From the NCBI RefSeq assembly GCF_000210295.1, contig NC_026744.1:1116001-1180000 (forward strand): 64,000 bases of DNA, written 5' to 3'. The position numbers and the translations under genes were made by a program. The notes beneath the pieces are model-generated. The model had not been told where the DNA came from. It saw only the letters and a list, made by a program, of their open reading frames with translations, and searched no databases. The DNA comes from Trypanosoma brucei gambiense DAL972 (lineage: Eukaryota > Euglenozoa > Kinetoplastea > Trypanosomatida > Trypanosomatidae). Within the stretch, counting starts at the first letter, position 1, and each line of letters starts with the position of its first letter. Positions 9,701-18,932 of the stretch are shown piece by piece.

Positions 9701-11472
9701 CGTCCTGGGCTAAGTTTCAGGCTGACGCAAGACAGTTAAGGGCCCTATCGAGTGATTCATCAATGCTCCGCTACGCAAACCGGCGTCTGGACATGTTGGA
9801 ATGCAAGTTTAACCTCCATGTAGCGCTTACAAACGACGACCAGGAAACCCAAGAGGGCCACTTAACAGATATGCTGCGTGAGAAGAGTGACATATACAAG
9901 TGTGTTAAGGTGGATGTCCACTGCCATATGGCATCAGGGATGACGGCTAAGGAACTTCTTAAATTTATCAAAGAGAAGGTTCGCATGAATCGTAACGATG
10001 TGGTGGATATCGATAGGAGTACCGGTTTCCCCATCACATTGGGTGAATTGTTCGCCAAGATACATGCGGAAAAGCTGAGTGGCACCACATTCGATGTGGA
10101 GGACCTGACTATTGCCTCGTTGAACGTTAAGGCTGGGAAGGCAACGTTCAATCGCTTCGACGTGTTCAACGGGCGGTACAGCCCACTGGGACAATCCGCA
10201 TTACGTTCACTGCTTCTCAAAACAGATAACTTCATTGGTGGACGCTACTTCGCCGAACTTATTCGTACTGTGTTTGACCGTCAGGCCGCCGACGGCTACA
10301 GCTTCTCCGAATACCGTCTTTCTATTTACGGCAGGTGCCATGATGAATGGGACCGCTTATCTCGGTGGTTCCTCACCCATGATATGCTGCATCCAACAAA
10401 TCGTTGGATCGTACAGGTACCACGGCTTTACGGCATATACCGTCAGAACAAGATATTATCATCCTTCGAAGACCTTTTGACCAACATATTTCTTCCCTTA
10501 TGGCAGGCCTCCATAGACCCCGAAAAACATCCATTTCTTAACTACTTTCTTGCACACGTTAGCGGTTTCGACTTGGTGGACAATGAAAGTGAGCGAGAGA
10601 CTGACTCGCTGATTAATACCTCCCCTTCACAGTGGACCTCCGTGGAGAATCCTCCATTTATGTACTGGTTGTATTACATGTGGGCTAACATCACTTCGCT
10701 GAACCGCTACCGTGCAGCACGAGGGCTAACCACATTTTCGTTGCGCCCACACGCGGGTGAGAGTGGCGACCCTGGGCACATGGCCGAGGCATTTCTTGTT
10801 GCGGATGGTGTTAATCACGGTATCAACCTTAAGGATACTCCGGTGCTGCAATATTTGTATTACCTCGGACAAATACCCCTTGGAATCACCCCCCTTTCCA
10901 ATAACGCCCTATTTTGCAGGTATAACGAGAATCCCTTTGCACTGTTCTTTCGGCGTGGCCTCAATGTTGCGCTCTCCACCGATGGGGCGCTCATTTTTCA
11001 TCACACGGAGGAACCGTTGATCGAGGAATACAGCACTGCTGCAAACTACTGGAACTTGTCGCAGGTGGATTTGTGCGAGATTGCCAAAAACAGTGTTCTG
11101 ATGTCCGGCTTTCCTTCGTACCGAAAGAAAAAGTGGCTTGGGGAGTTGTACGCCCTGCGCAGTGCAGTCGGCAACGACATGCGTTTGACACGTGTGCCGC
11201 AATCTCGCTGCACATTCCGGTATGAGGTATACCTGGAAGAACTGAGCTACCTTGAGGCAGTGGCATCAAAGGAGGTGTCCCCGAGCCAAATCATGACTTG
11301 GCAGTTAGAGGGGTTGTATACGATGACTACCTTGGGTCTTACGCGCGATGAAGTGATGAAGCAACGACTAAAAAACCAAGGTGTCGGTGAATATGCATCG
11401 CCGGTGGAGTCTAGGACGAAAGCAACCACTGTTCTTACGGGGCCAATAATAGTAGCACCCTCTCGGTTGTAG
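6796..11472 (+). CDS. Tandem AMP deaminase-like protein (pseudo-domain + near-intact domain)
   Basis: A 1558-residue protein with two AMP-deaminase-like halves. AMP deaminase converts AMP to IMP plus ammonia in the cytosol. C-terminal half (about 960-1540) keeps the metal-site HxH (VDVHCH, H1042 and H1044), the YSPLGQ...LLLKTDN block, RPHAGE (H1319, E1322), the NHGINL block and STD (D1396), followed by EEPLIEEY and CEIAKNSVLMSG. However, the Asp that normally follows D1396 (STDDPL) is Gly1397 (STDGAL). N-terminal half (about 124-720) aligns by its landmarks (LNPFL, HIFEPIWLALLCPEKYP, YFYYLTQ, EEALNEEL), but HxH reads RRV, the RPHxGE block is RLYTSG and STDDPL reads STIDPL, so it is a pseudo-domain. 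The frame extends 7 codons upstream through a TTG. ATG 6796 is used. The canonical enzyme has one catalytic domain, so this is a duplication-fusion. Confidence 0.85.
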   Translation: MGQRWHDILIAGDEGDRSFSDAAPFVVEALEIIFHTRLLHSGVGVECDSAELSTIKDDHLAFRVARKDVEALRGMMATLLESAHDSLLTLQAADILPDDSAENAVNPGRSLLSCDRGLVSPRILKLNPFLRSHPTFDYKVFRAKFERLCQIVADARLFSACEPRVKILQSRYRLYRAFNMRREEHFHPTLGPGNLRRAPKTDVRRVGTCMSASSVVDFVQKTVSSEPNLVLSTSSVLSTATDKGRARNPIGRGFTSEVQLAVPQQTFSMPTKDSGTHDSTGERTVTLKALADAFFGPSLPPQDRVFTMEGLGLRLSSSKATSHTVDILEARDEHHTAANAVPILRQFLDVYSGNGGALLGRLVTPMISRISRNKKDVLEVEFTVTGHRPGEVQHIASWCVRSGFFVSGGNWPSLRITMRPSAGDGGECTAKSMEDVLKHIFEPIWLALLCPEKYPDVAQLFRRLVSVSVLVSGESGVQEMPTEGDPAMYSVEKGDMPPSSFFIYHVWRNVQLLNCFIATHVVSSLSAKEPPTSTTEDVKVEFGNSTAHPSHVQRPLFQRYEPLKRQPLRFRLYTSGTRKKTFAETVIGLLVTDQVVGPLEVLAWSSLTYFYYLTQRSIVVTPYHTYDSTPYSMLKRAIPFAVETGLRVSVSTIDPLYFHTNEEALNEELNGIMKIHQVSTPEVMEICLNSAGYINFDIEKRCKFIGGPWRRVSAQNNNFTVTQVNSLRLRFRELSLTHEMDLLFRKGLTKWGGHSESKRLSEDFLVHGGWSLLATGSSASTSAERRRENLWRFFDIPPLPEKVSGAMTMPGSGRRLFVDKLIKFPRIVVLGPRGRKRSEARCVVEALQRREYYKAFTVHYELAASLASLAGTAGVEALLASQRSSRSSGRGFTSTEKWREHHDKGEQTQQPSTRAFGNISSSIRSFSSPVVREQGVTVPTTFCFRDGVRDVVVPANANATTKEYFRPLPSWAKFQADARQLRALSSDSSMLRYANRRLDMLECKFNLHVALTNDDQETQEGHLTDMLREKSDIYKCVKVDVHCHMASGMTAKELLKFIKEKVRMNRNDVVDIDRSTGFPITLGELFAKIHAEKLSGTTFDVEDLTIASLNVKAGKATFNRFDVFNGRYSPLGQSALRSLLLKTDNFIGGRYFAELIRTVFDRQAADGYSFSEYRLSIYGRCHDEWDRLSRWFLTHDMLHPTNRWIVQVPRLYGIYRQNKILSSFEDLLTNIFLPLWQASIDPEKHPFLNYFLAHVSGFDLVDNESERETDSLINTSPSQWTSVENPPFMYWLYYMWANITSLNRYRAARGLTTFSLRPHAGESGDPGHMAEAFLVADGVNHGINLKDTPVLQYLYYLGQIPLGITPLSNNALFCRYNENPFALFFRRGLNVALSTDGALIFHHTEEPLIEEYSTAANYWNLSQVDLCEIAKNSVLMSGFPSYRKKKWLGELYALRSAVGNDMRLTRVPQSRCTFRYEVYLEELSYLEAVASKEVSPSQIMTWQLEGLYTMTTLGLTRDEVMKQRLKNQGVGEYASPVESRTKATTVLTGPIIVAPSRL

Positions 11473-11775
11473 TGTGCTTCTTTTGTTGTCCCCGTCGTTG
11501 TCGGTTCTGGTTATGTTTTTTGAGGGTCTTTATTTTTGTTTCATCCTCTTTTTGTTTTGATGCCATTCTCTTGGCGTAGCTGTTGCTTAACTAAGTGCGG
11601 CGATGTGCTTACTGGGAAGGTGATGTGGAAGAGGAAGAAGGATGTGCTGCGGAAGACAAGTGGGTTAAACGAACGCATGATATTCTTCTTCCTCTTCCCT
11701 CTTGTCAAGTGCATCCGTCGGGGAGGAGAATACGGGAAGGGAGATCTGGTGAGCGAACACAACCAAAATATGCAT

Positions 11776-11779
<4 letters not shown>

Positions 11780-11808
<29 letters not shown>
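11780..11808. repeat. (AT)n microsatellite
   Basis: Uninterrupted AT alternation in the 3' region of the AMP deaminase-like gene. Confidence 0.95.
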
Positions 11809-11810
<2 letters not shown>

Positions 11811-12810
11811 AAACAAAAACAAATAACCACGCCCTTACGCATGGGAGCAATTTATTACAACCCTTTTTGACTTTCCTGCTCGCGGAGTGCGGACGACAGG
11901 AAGAAGACTTGGATCGCCGTTTTTCCTTCTTTTTTTTTTGTGTGTACAGGTGCGTCGCACAAGCTGATGTTCGAATCTAACTGCGCAGTGGTATGACAGG
12001 CGGAAAGCTGGGTGATTCATTTCCCCTCAGCGCTCCGTCCATTTTTCTTTTCCTTTTGTTTGCGGTCATGCGTGCATATATATATATATATGTACACGCG
12101 TGCGATGGTGCTCAGTCGTCTCCTCTTTTCATCGAATGAACATTTCTTCGTCTCAAGGGTGAAATGGGCGCGGACAGATGGTTATCCCACTGCTTCGTTT
12201 TAATTTATTGTAAAAAGGGAAGTTTTTATTAATCGTTATTGCCCTTATTTGGACTTTCGATTTTCCTTTCCCCAAGTACGCTTGTGAAAATGGCTTTTTT
12301 TTTTGTAATTAACTGCTTACAAGTGCGTGTTTTGCATAAAGAATTGAATCTTCGTTGGTGAGGTGTGTGTGTCGAAACATAAGCGTTTGTATGCAGCGCA
12401 TGTGTTTGTGATAATAATCGGTATTTTTGTGTGTTTACCGCTGTGATGTTTGTGGCCTACATTCATTTTTTTTCCTTCATGTTTGTTCTTAATTTATTTT
12501 AACCGCGTTATGGCGAGCTCGGCTTGTTGAGATAGGTGAGGAATGGGCGATGGGCTAAACCGGTAGTCAAAAGTTGACCATTATTTTCCCCGCACAGTGT
12601 TGAAACCGCTGCTGCAACTCTTTTGTTTACTTTTCTCCTCTCCCCCCCCCCCACACACGTATGTTTTTTTTGTTTGTTTTGTCTTGTTTTTGTTTTCTAC
12701 CCTCCTGTGGTGCCCGCTTTTCCCGAGTTCTGTTTCTCTCCCTTTTTTCTCTCTTACTTTTTCCACCGCTTTCTTGCTTTCCTTTCATTTTGTTTGTTTC
12801 CTGACTTCCC

Positions 12811-12893
12811 CATTTTTTTTTTTTTTTTACTCACGTGCCAACCCGACACACTCAACACGCACGGCATTTGGTCTTGTTCTTGCGTCTGTTTAG
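12811..12893 (+). promoter_or_regulatory. Inferred trans-splice acceptor
   Basis: T18 run ending about 12828, then no AG until 12892-12893. This gives a 271-base 5' UTR that contains the (AAT)20 repeat and no ATG. Confidence 0.5.
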
Positions 12894-13054
12894 TAACCTT
12901 TTGAGCCGGAAGTTGTAGTACGTATCGAAAAGCGTAAGTAAGCGAAAGATACGAAGCACGGGAAAGAAATTTGTCGGAGGTACGCAGGGTGTGGTTTGCG
13001 GTCGAAAATTACCGACTGACTGTAACAATAACAGCAGCGGCGGTAAAAAAAATA

Positions 13055-13114
<60 letters not shown>
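13055..13114. repeat. (AAT)20 trinucleotide repeat in inferred 5' UTR
   Basis: Sixty bases of perfect AAT repeat, 50 bases before the start codon at 13165. The repeat reads TAA in one frame, so it cannot be translated through in that frame. Confidence 0.95.
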
Positions 13115-13115
<1 letters not shown>

Positions 13116-13164
13116 GTAGCGAGAGGAAAAGATAAGAAAAGAGAGGAAATCTAGGGGAGGGAAT

Positions 13165-14520
13165 ATGAGGTGGCCACGCGGGACAGTCGCGCTTCACCCC
13201 GCTGGTTTACTTGGGTCCAACTTTGTATCATCGGCGCGGCGCCTTTTGTACTGTTCCTCGGTTCCATTCTCGCTTTACGGCAGCACGCATGGAAGTATGA
13301 AGTCGGTCGCTGCTCAACTAAAGTCCGATTGGGTGTTTATTCGCCGCAGACGAATGGAATCGCCCCCGCCTGACCGAACAGAAGGTGAGCAGGCAGTCAG
13401 CGCGGAGGGTGATGACTCCAATGACAATAATAATGCAGCCATGAAGTGTTTTGATCATTGGTCTAGCGATATGAATGGGTGCACTGCCGAGGAGTTTCTG
13501 CAGGGCGCCAAGCAATCGTACCGCAGCCTTGGCGTATTGCTTGAAACCCTTAGGGAGGCTGCTTCGCACAATGGACCGACTGGAAGGCCTGTCGCACGTG
13601 AGGTAGCACTTGCCAAACTACAGGGTTTACTGTTGAAAAACTATAGTGTGAAGGAAGATATAGTGGGTGAGGCAGTTATTTCTTCGGAGAAGGGATCCGC
13701 AAAGGGCACAGATGCTTTTCACAAAACAGTTAGCAAGGCACTGAAACAAGTATTACCCCTCTCGCAGGGTCTCTCCGAGCATCTCTCCGAAATGTGGGAT
13801 AAACAGCGGACTTTAGATTTCAATATTTTTGATATAGCCGCACCTGATGATTATGTTATCGACGCGGATATGAAACTTTTCAATCCGTTTCTCGTGAAAT
13901 CCTCTGATGATTTGCTGGAATATGCTGCATGGAAAAAAAATGGGGAGGAGTGTCCGAAACCCGTATCGGTTGATGCAACAACTGGAGGTGCCTGCTCCTC
14001 CCCTCCATTGAAATGTTCGTTCTCCTCTGGAAAGCTTGATCCCGAGAAGGTGGGCGAGCGGGAAACGTGGAGCATTGGGTGTTTACAACGAGTGCTCAAA
14101 CCAGCCCCCAAACTCATGCCGATTGCATTTGTTTCACTGGACGTGGTGATGCCTCCACAACGTTACTGTGAAGCCTTCGACTGGTTTTACCAACGCACAT
14201 GCGGCTACTCAAGTGAGTACGAGCGTGTAGAGGCCGCAAGGTTGTACACCAGTCCGAGCTTCTTTTTGGGCATATTTCGTCAGTGTTTGTTTTTGGTGGA
14301 CTTCGTTAAGCGAATGTTTGTTGGTCGGCCGCTACAGTTGGACTGCACTCGACTGGTGCAGAAGCTGCATGGCAATTCTGTCGATATTAGACGCAGTCCC
14401 CCGGCTGTACGGAAGTTACTTTGCTTTTACATGGAAGGGGACGGCCGCTGGACGCTCTTTGACGTGTTTATCCTTGAGCGCGTTTTGGTTCCGCTCTCCC
14501 CGACGGCTTCAAGCAAATAA
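13165..14520 (+). CDS. Unrecognised protein with mitochondrial-type N-terminus
   Basis: A 451-residue protein of no family I recognise. The first ~50 residues are rich in Arg, Ser, Ala and Leu with no acidic residue (MRWPRGTVALHPAGLLGSNF...SSARRLLYC), which fits a mitochondrial presequence. Two further in-frame Met codons (45 and 64) could give shorter forms without it. The central part (about 110-260) is predicted helical (FLQGAKQSYRSLGVLLETLR). The C-terminal third is richer in hydrophobic and aromatic residues (YCEAFDWFYQRTCGYSSEYE; LGIFRQCLFLVDFVKRMF), suggesting a compact domain. The 5' leader carries the AAT repeat. Mitochondrial location is inference. Confidence 0.75.
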   Translation: MRWPRGTVALHPAGLLGSNFVSSARRLLYCSSVPFSLYGSTHGSMKSVAAQLKSDWVFIRRRRMESPPPDRTEGEQAVSAEGDDSNDNNNAAMKCFDHWSSDMNGCTAEEFLQGAKQSYRSLGVLLETLREAASHNGPTGRPVAREVALAKLQGLLLKNYSVKEDIVGEAVISSEKGSAKGTDAFHKTVSKALKQVLPLSQGLSEHLSEMWDKQRTLDFNIFDIAAPDDYVIDADMKLFNPFLVKSSDDLLEYAAWKKNGEECPKPVSVDATTGGACSSPPLKCSFSSGKLDPEKVGERETWSIGCLQRVLKPAPKLMPIAFVSLDVVMPPQRYCEAFDWFYQRTCGYSSEYERVEAARLYTSPSFFLGIFRQCLFLVDFVKRMFVGRPLQLDCTRLVQKLHGNSVDIRRSPPAVRKLLCFYMEGDGRWTLFDVFILERVLVPLSPTASSK

Positions 14521-14670
14521 CTTCGGGTGTACGCGTATTTGTGTAAGGTGGAAATGGCATCTCCCCCGCCATTTCTGAGCGGTGCGATAAATATCTGTAT
14601 ATCTGCATATATATATAAATATAGTGAGTTATGAGCATCCTTACATTTGAAATCCTTCCGAAGAACTGAC

Positions 14671-14671
<1 letters not shown>

Positions 14672-14701
<30 letters not shown>
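14672..14701. repeat. (AT)n microsatellite, 30 bases
   Basis: Uninterrupted TA alternation in the 3' region of the preceding gene. Confidence 0.95.
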
Positions 14702-14703
<2 letters not shown>

Positions 14704-16055
14704 GTAGTGGGCGTTTTTATTGCATGGTGGGCGACGCTGATGACGGCAGTGAGAACAACGTTATTGTTTGTGAAAATGTTTTTTAAAGCAATTATTATTC
14801 TTTCTCTTCGTACAGGTATTACCTGCTTTATTTGTATGGCGGAAGAGTAGCAACCGAGGGAGTCGTTAACAAAAAAAAGTGATGTGGAAATGAAAAAAGA
14901 TTACGTTAAAAATGAGGGAGGCGAATCAGTGTTACGAATTCTAAGGGATGTCACATATGCGTGTATGTGTTTGTTGTATGCTCACAAAACTGAAGCGGAT
15001 CGGTGAGAGATGATGGGGTGTGAAATGAACATAAAAGGGAGGTTGAATGGGTTGCAGGAGTGAATGTTGTCGGTGAATAAATAAAAATTCAGAGGTTTTA
15101 AAGATCAAGTTCCCTTTTTTCCCAAGGAACGACGATTGTGGCTTCACATGGCAATGCATATATTCCGTGATGTTGGTTCTTAGTTTCCCTTGAGGGGGTT
15201 TGTTCTTAATTTTCTTGCGTCTTATTCTTTGTTTCGCAAACCTCATAACTCGCAGTGAACGAGCAAATTGGGAGGTTGTTTCTCTTTTCTTTACTCTCCG
15301 ACCACTTGTTCTGCCGTCCACCTTCGGTTTATTTTCTTTAAAAAGGGAGTTCACATGAGAGAAGAACACTAGCCGGCCGCTCATCAGGTTGACTACGGGA
15401 TGCCTTGACTTTATTATTATTATTATCATTTTGTCCATAAACTCTTGCTTTCACCGTGAACGTGAAGTGATCTGATCTTTTAATTGCTTCACACCAAACC
15501 CCCTAATTTTCTTCTGCCTCCCGCCCGCTCTGATACGACACCGTGTAATTATATCCTGAGCCTGATTTTTACTCTTAACGTCCTTTTTTGTGCCATTTAT
15601 TTTTCTTGAATATACGTTTCCCCGAGGAAGCTTTCTGCACTACTGTTTTTTGTACAAGCAATACATGTATATATGTATATTTTTCCTCCCACCTTTTTCT
15701 TTAATTTCTTTGCCGAACCTGTACACACGCAAACAATAAATATAAACCGATTACATGCTTTAACGAGTAGAGATCCGTTACGTATTATCACTTCGGATCA
15801 GTTCACTCCCATATTAGGTGTGAATATATCACACACCTCACCTTCTTTATATAGCTTCCTTGCATAGAACTGCCCTTGTATTGTGTATTAGACCAACACG
15901 GGATATAATTTCTACGAGATTGGCAAGGTCAATCAGTGGCTAAGTGGAGAAGCAGTGAAAATACAAAGGGGATTTGAACCGTAGCTCATTTTTTTTCCTC
16001 TTTTCTGGTTCTACCGACCGTCTTAGAAGAGTGTAACGGTATATATATTAATATA

Positions 16056-16106
16056 TCTTTCACTCCTCTCTCTTGCTCGTTGTTTTTTTTTTTAATTCCG
16101 CTTGAG
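16056..16106 (+). promoter_or_regulatory. Inferred trans-splice acceptor
   Basis: C/T tract ending in a T12 run, then AG at 16105-16106. A second T16 run (16141-16156) sits within the 5' UTR just before the start. The next AG after it overlaps the second codon, so the upstream acceptor must be the one used if ATG 16162 is the start. Confidence 0.55.
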
Positions 16107-16161
16107 CGTGCGCACCATACGAGAGGGAGGAACAGACGGTTTTTTTTTTTTTTTTTGGGAT

Positions 16162-17865
16162 ATGAGTAAAAAGGGTAACATTCGCCTTCAGCCGCTCTCT
16201 AATGATCCAGAAGGCGCCCCAGGTTCATCGCTCCAGCAGATAAAGGTGCAACAGAAAGCTCGCGAGGATAATGAAAAGATACGACTGAAGCGTGTGAAGG
16301 GTGCTATCGTACTTATTTCACAATTTCTTCTGGACCAGGGATACGTGGGTTCGCTGCAGATGCTTCAGCAGGAAAGCGGTTTGTCGCTTCAAAAGTTCTC
16401 ACCAGCCGATAATATAGATCTCCTCTCCATTATTATGGAATATGAGCAGTATTTTGAATTCCGTTTCAACCGCCGCCCCAAACTGTTTCGAGCCAATGAA
16501 GGGGTGGAAGAGGGTTGTGTAGATGTTCCATCCGGTGGCGAACGCATGGCCGTGCGACGGCGAGGTAATGAGCAACTCGGTGGAAGGCCGAAGCCGCAAC
16601 CTCTCAGAGCAAATGGTGGGCCCATAACTTATGGCAATGCCGTCTCTGTGGGTGAAGCACCTCAAAGCACTGCGCAAGAGTTAAAGCGACCAGGTCCTGG
16701 TGCACAGTGTCTCGCCCGTGGTTTGGTATTGGCTCATAAGGCATCTCCTCCATTGGGTCCATCGCCAAGTTCACCACCGGGGTCTAATGCGAGGCGGCCG
16801 GTAGTAACGGAGTGTCCTTTCGGGTTGGCGGGCATGCGTGTGGAGGCGGCACCGGAGTTTAGTGGGGATGCGGTTGCATGTAGGTCTGACGATGATGGTT
16901 TCTTCGGTCGAGCGCTGAAGCCGCTGCCGCGGTTTCCAACGGTGGAACTACAGGAACTTGCCATGACAATACAACGTGACATCCTCGACAGTAACCCCAA
17001 TGTGCGATGGGGTAGTATAGCGGCGCTAGATGAGGTGAAACGTCTTCTAAAGGAGGCTGTAGTAATGCCCGTCAAATATCCAGAACTGTTTGCGGGTATT
17101 GTGCGCCCTTGGAAAGGTATTCTTCTTTTCGGACCTCCTGGAACAGGCAAAACACTTCTTGCGAAGGCTGTGGCGACGGAGTGTCGTACCACATTTTTTA
17201 ATATTTCCGCATCTAGTGTTGTGTCCAAGTGGCGTGGCGATAGTGAGAAGTTAGTGCGTTTGTTGTTTGACATAGCTGTTCATTATGCGCCTAGCACTAT
17301 ATTTATAGATGAGATCGATTCCCTCATGTCAGCGCGCGGCGGTGAAGGGACGCATGAAGGGTCGAGACGCATGAAGACAGAGTTGTTGATACAAATGGAT
17401 GGCTTGTCAAAACGGCGCGGTGGCGAGGTAGTGTTTGTTCTTGCTGCAAGTAACACTCCGTGGGATCTTGATAGTGCAATGTTGCGTCGCTTAGAGAAAC
17501 GTATTCTTGTTGGTCTTCCAACGCATGAAGCACGGGCGACAATGTTTCGGCAGATTCTTACTGCATCGGCGGCATCGGCAGATATTGACTGGAATGCATG
17601 CGCCGCGGCTACGGATGGTATGTCAGGCGCTGATATTGATGTCATCTGCCGTGAGGCAATGATGCGGCCCATTCGACTCATGATTGAGAAGTTAGAGGGT
17701 GCCGGGAGTCCATCCGACCTGAAATCAGGTGTAGTTCAACGACCAGTGATCACCATGCAGGATATTATGGCTAGCGTGGCATGTACGCAGAGCAGCGTGC
17801 AGCAGTCGGATTTAAGTAAGTTTGAGGCCTGGGCGCGCAAGTATGGCTCCGGAGCGTCGTCATAA
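16162..17865 (+). CDS. KATNAL2: Katanin-like AAA ATPase with LisH motif (KATNAL2 type)
   Basis: A 567-residue microtubule-severing-type AAA ATPase. A LisH-like motif lies at about 45-80 (LISQFLLDQGYVGSLQMLQQ). Then follows a low-complexity Pro/Gly/Arg linker and a single AAA cassette: Walker A GPPGTGKT near 323, Walker B IFIDEIDS near 380, the AASNTPWDLDSAMLRRLEKR sensor/arginine-finger region near 432-452, and a Vps4/katanin-type C-terminal helix ending in FEAWARKYGS. The N-terminal LisH (instead of the MIT-like domain of katanin p60) and the WGSIAALDEVKRLLKEAVVM entry to the cassette point to the KATNAL2 branch. Expected to act on axonemal or cytoplasmic microtubules. The frame opens upstream at a TTG. 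ATG 16162 is the first ATG after the splice signal. Confidence 0.9.
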   Translation: MSKKGNIRLQPLSNDPEGAPGSSLQQIKVQQKAREDNEKIRLKRVKGAIVLISQFLLDQGYVGSLQMLQQESGLSLQKFSPADNIDLLSIIMEYEQYFEFRFNRRPKLFRANEGVEEGCVDVPSGGERMAVRRRGNEQLGGRPKPQPLRANGGPITYGNAVSVGEAPQSTAQELKRPGPGAQCLARGLVLAHKASPPLGPSPSSPPGSNARRPVVTECPFGLAGMRVEAAPEFSGDAVACRSDDDGFFGRALKPLPRFPTVELQELAMTIQRDILDSNPNVRWGSIAALDEVKRLLKEAVVMPVKYPELFAGIVRPWKGILLFGPPGTGKTLLAKAVATECRTTFFNISASSVVSKWRGDSEKLVRLLFDIAVHYAPSTIFIDEIDSLMSARGGEGTHEGSRRMKTELLIQMDGLSKRRGGEVVFVLAASNTPWDLDSAMLRRLEKRILVGLPTHEARATMFRQILTASAASADIDWNACAAATDGMSGADIDVICREAMMRPIRLMIEKLEGAGSPSDLKSGVVQRPVITMQDIMASVACTQSSVQQSDLSKFEAWARKYGSGASS

Positions 17866-18184
17866 TTTCAGTATTTTATTTGCATGCCTCTCCTCTTCAC
17901 CCTTCATCTTCCCTAATTGTTGCTGTTGCGATGCGTGGTCAATCACCTGGTGCAGTAAACACGCGCCATTCCCAGGATTGTGGCGACAGAAAGGCCCGTG
18001 TACGGGGGTTGACTTCGATTTCTTTATTTTTCTGTTGTGTGGATCGTGTAGCTGGCAATGCCTGTGATCTTCTTGTGCGCGTCTTCTGTTGTCACTGCTC
18101 ACGCACAGGTTGGCGTTGGGCTTTTTTCCCCGCTTGAATGTGCCGTTATTTTTCTTTTTACCCCCTATTCTTTCTTCTACATTA

Positions 18185-18198
18185 CCCCCCCCCCCCCC
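18185..18198. repeat. C14 homopolymer
   Basis: Fourteen consecutive C in the probable 3' UTR of the katanin-like gene. Confidence 0.95.
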
Positions 18199-18654
18199 AT
18201 GTTACTTGATCGTTTTGTTATATGTGCTGTTGTTTGCAGGCACTTTTGTTGCTTTTGCGAAGCACTCGTTAGGTATAAATATATACATTTAGGGACTATG
18301 CATTCTTTTTGCGACCACTCGAGGGAGCTGTTTTATCTCCCTCTCTCCTCTATTACATTATGTTGTTACCGATGGTATTGTTATGGTAAGTTGTTGCTCC
18401 CCCCTTTTTTTTCATGTGCATCTTTCATTGATATGGCACGTTTAAATTCTCTAGTCCTGTGTCGTTGTGGTTGTGGTTGTGGTTTTCTTTCCTTATCTTT
18501 TTACTCCTAAGTGAAAAACGTCTTTTAGCACCTTCATGCGTGTGGGGAAGAGCAGAATCGACTTTACCAGTTTTCCCTTCTGCAGTGGTATTTTCTTCAC
18601 TTTTTGTTGAAAATTCGAATTATGGTGGGCGTCATCTTTGGAATTAGCGTCTAT

Positions 18655-18774
18655 GATTTCGTCGTCTTTTTTCGGTCACATTGCTCCGTTTCTCGTTCTT
18701 CTTTTCACGGACTTTCCTCGTATTATCCTCTTCTCTCTTCTCTTGCAACTACTTAATCATTTACTTACTGAAAG
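18655..18774 (+). promoter_or_regulatory. Inferred trans-splice acceptor
   Basis: About 110 bases of T/C-rich sequence, the longest such tract in the window apart from the one near 12.7 kb, then AG at 18773-18774. The 158 bases to ATG 18933 have no other ATG. Confidence 0.55.
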
Positions 18775-18932
18775 TCAGTTAGACACCTGAGAGTGACAAG
18801 TTACCGCCTCGCCAAAAATCATACGTGCAGGGCAAACACTAAACTAGATAATTACTACTACAATTACAATTACCATTTCCTTTTTCGTTATTATTGTTGG
18901 GATTACTCTGTACTCCTTCACCTTTACCTCAA

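Larger units (their letters stand above)
11473..13164. other. 1.7-kb spacer and UTRs between genes 4 and 5
   Basis: No gene seen on either strand. It contains (AT)n at 11780-11808 and 12076-12091, a very long C/T-rich stretch at about 12600-12830 and the (AAT)20 run at 13055-13114. Open frames here are made of these repeats. Confidence 0.65.
14521..16161. other. 1.6-kb spacer between genes 5 and 6
   Basis: No gene seen. It contains (AT)n at 14672-14701 and several T runs. A 165-codon open frame on the minus strand (14941-15438) was considered and rejected. The 5' UTR of the katanin-like gene occupies the last ~55 bases. Confidence 0.6.
17866..18932. other. Spacer between genes 6 and 7
   Basis: T-rich throughout, with a C14 run at 18185-18198. 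A 150-codon frame at 18058-18510 starts with ATG but encodes a Cys/Phe/Ser-rich low-complexity string typical of T-rich UTR and is rejected. Confidence 0.6.

Noticed and set aside
14941..15438. Minus-strand frame of 165 codons
   Set aside because: Opposite to an all-plus polycistronic array, begins with a run of Ile from a repeat, and has no motif.
15961..15990. Sequence on the minus strand resembling a tRNA B box (GGTTCAAATCC)
   Set aside because: The flanking bases do not pair as a T-arm and no matching A box or acceptor stem is present at the right distance.
18058..18510. Plus-strand frame of 150 codons with ATG start
   Set aside because: Cys/Phe/Leu/Ser low-complexity product from T-rich UTR. 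Lies within the 3' region of the katanin-like gene.
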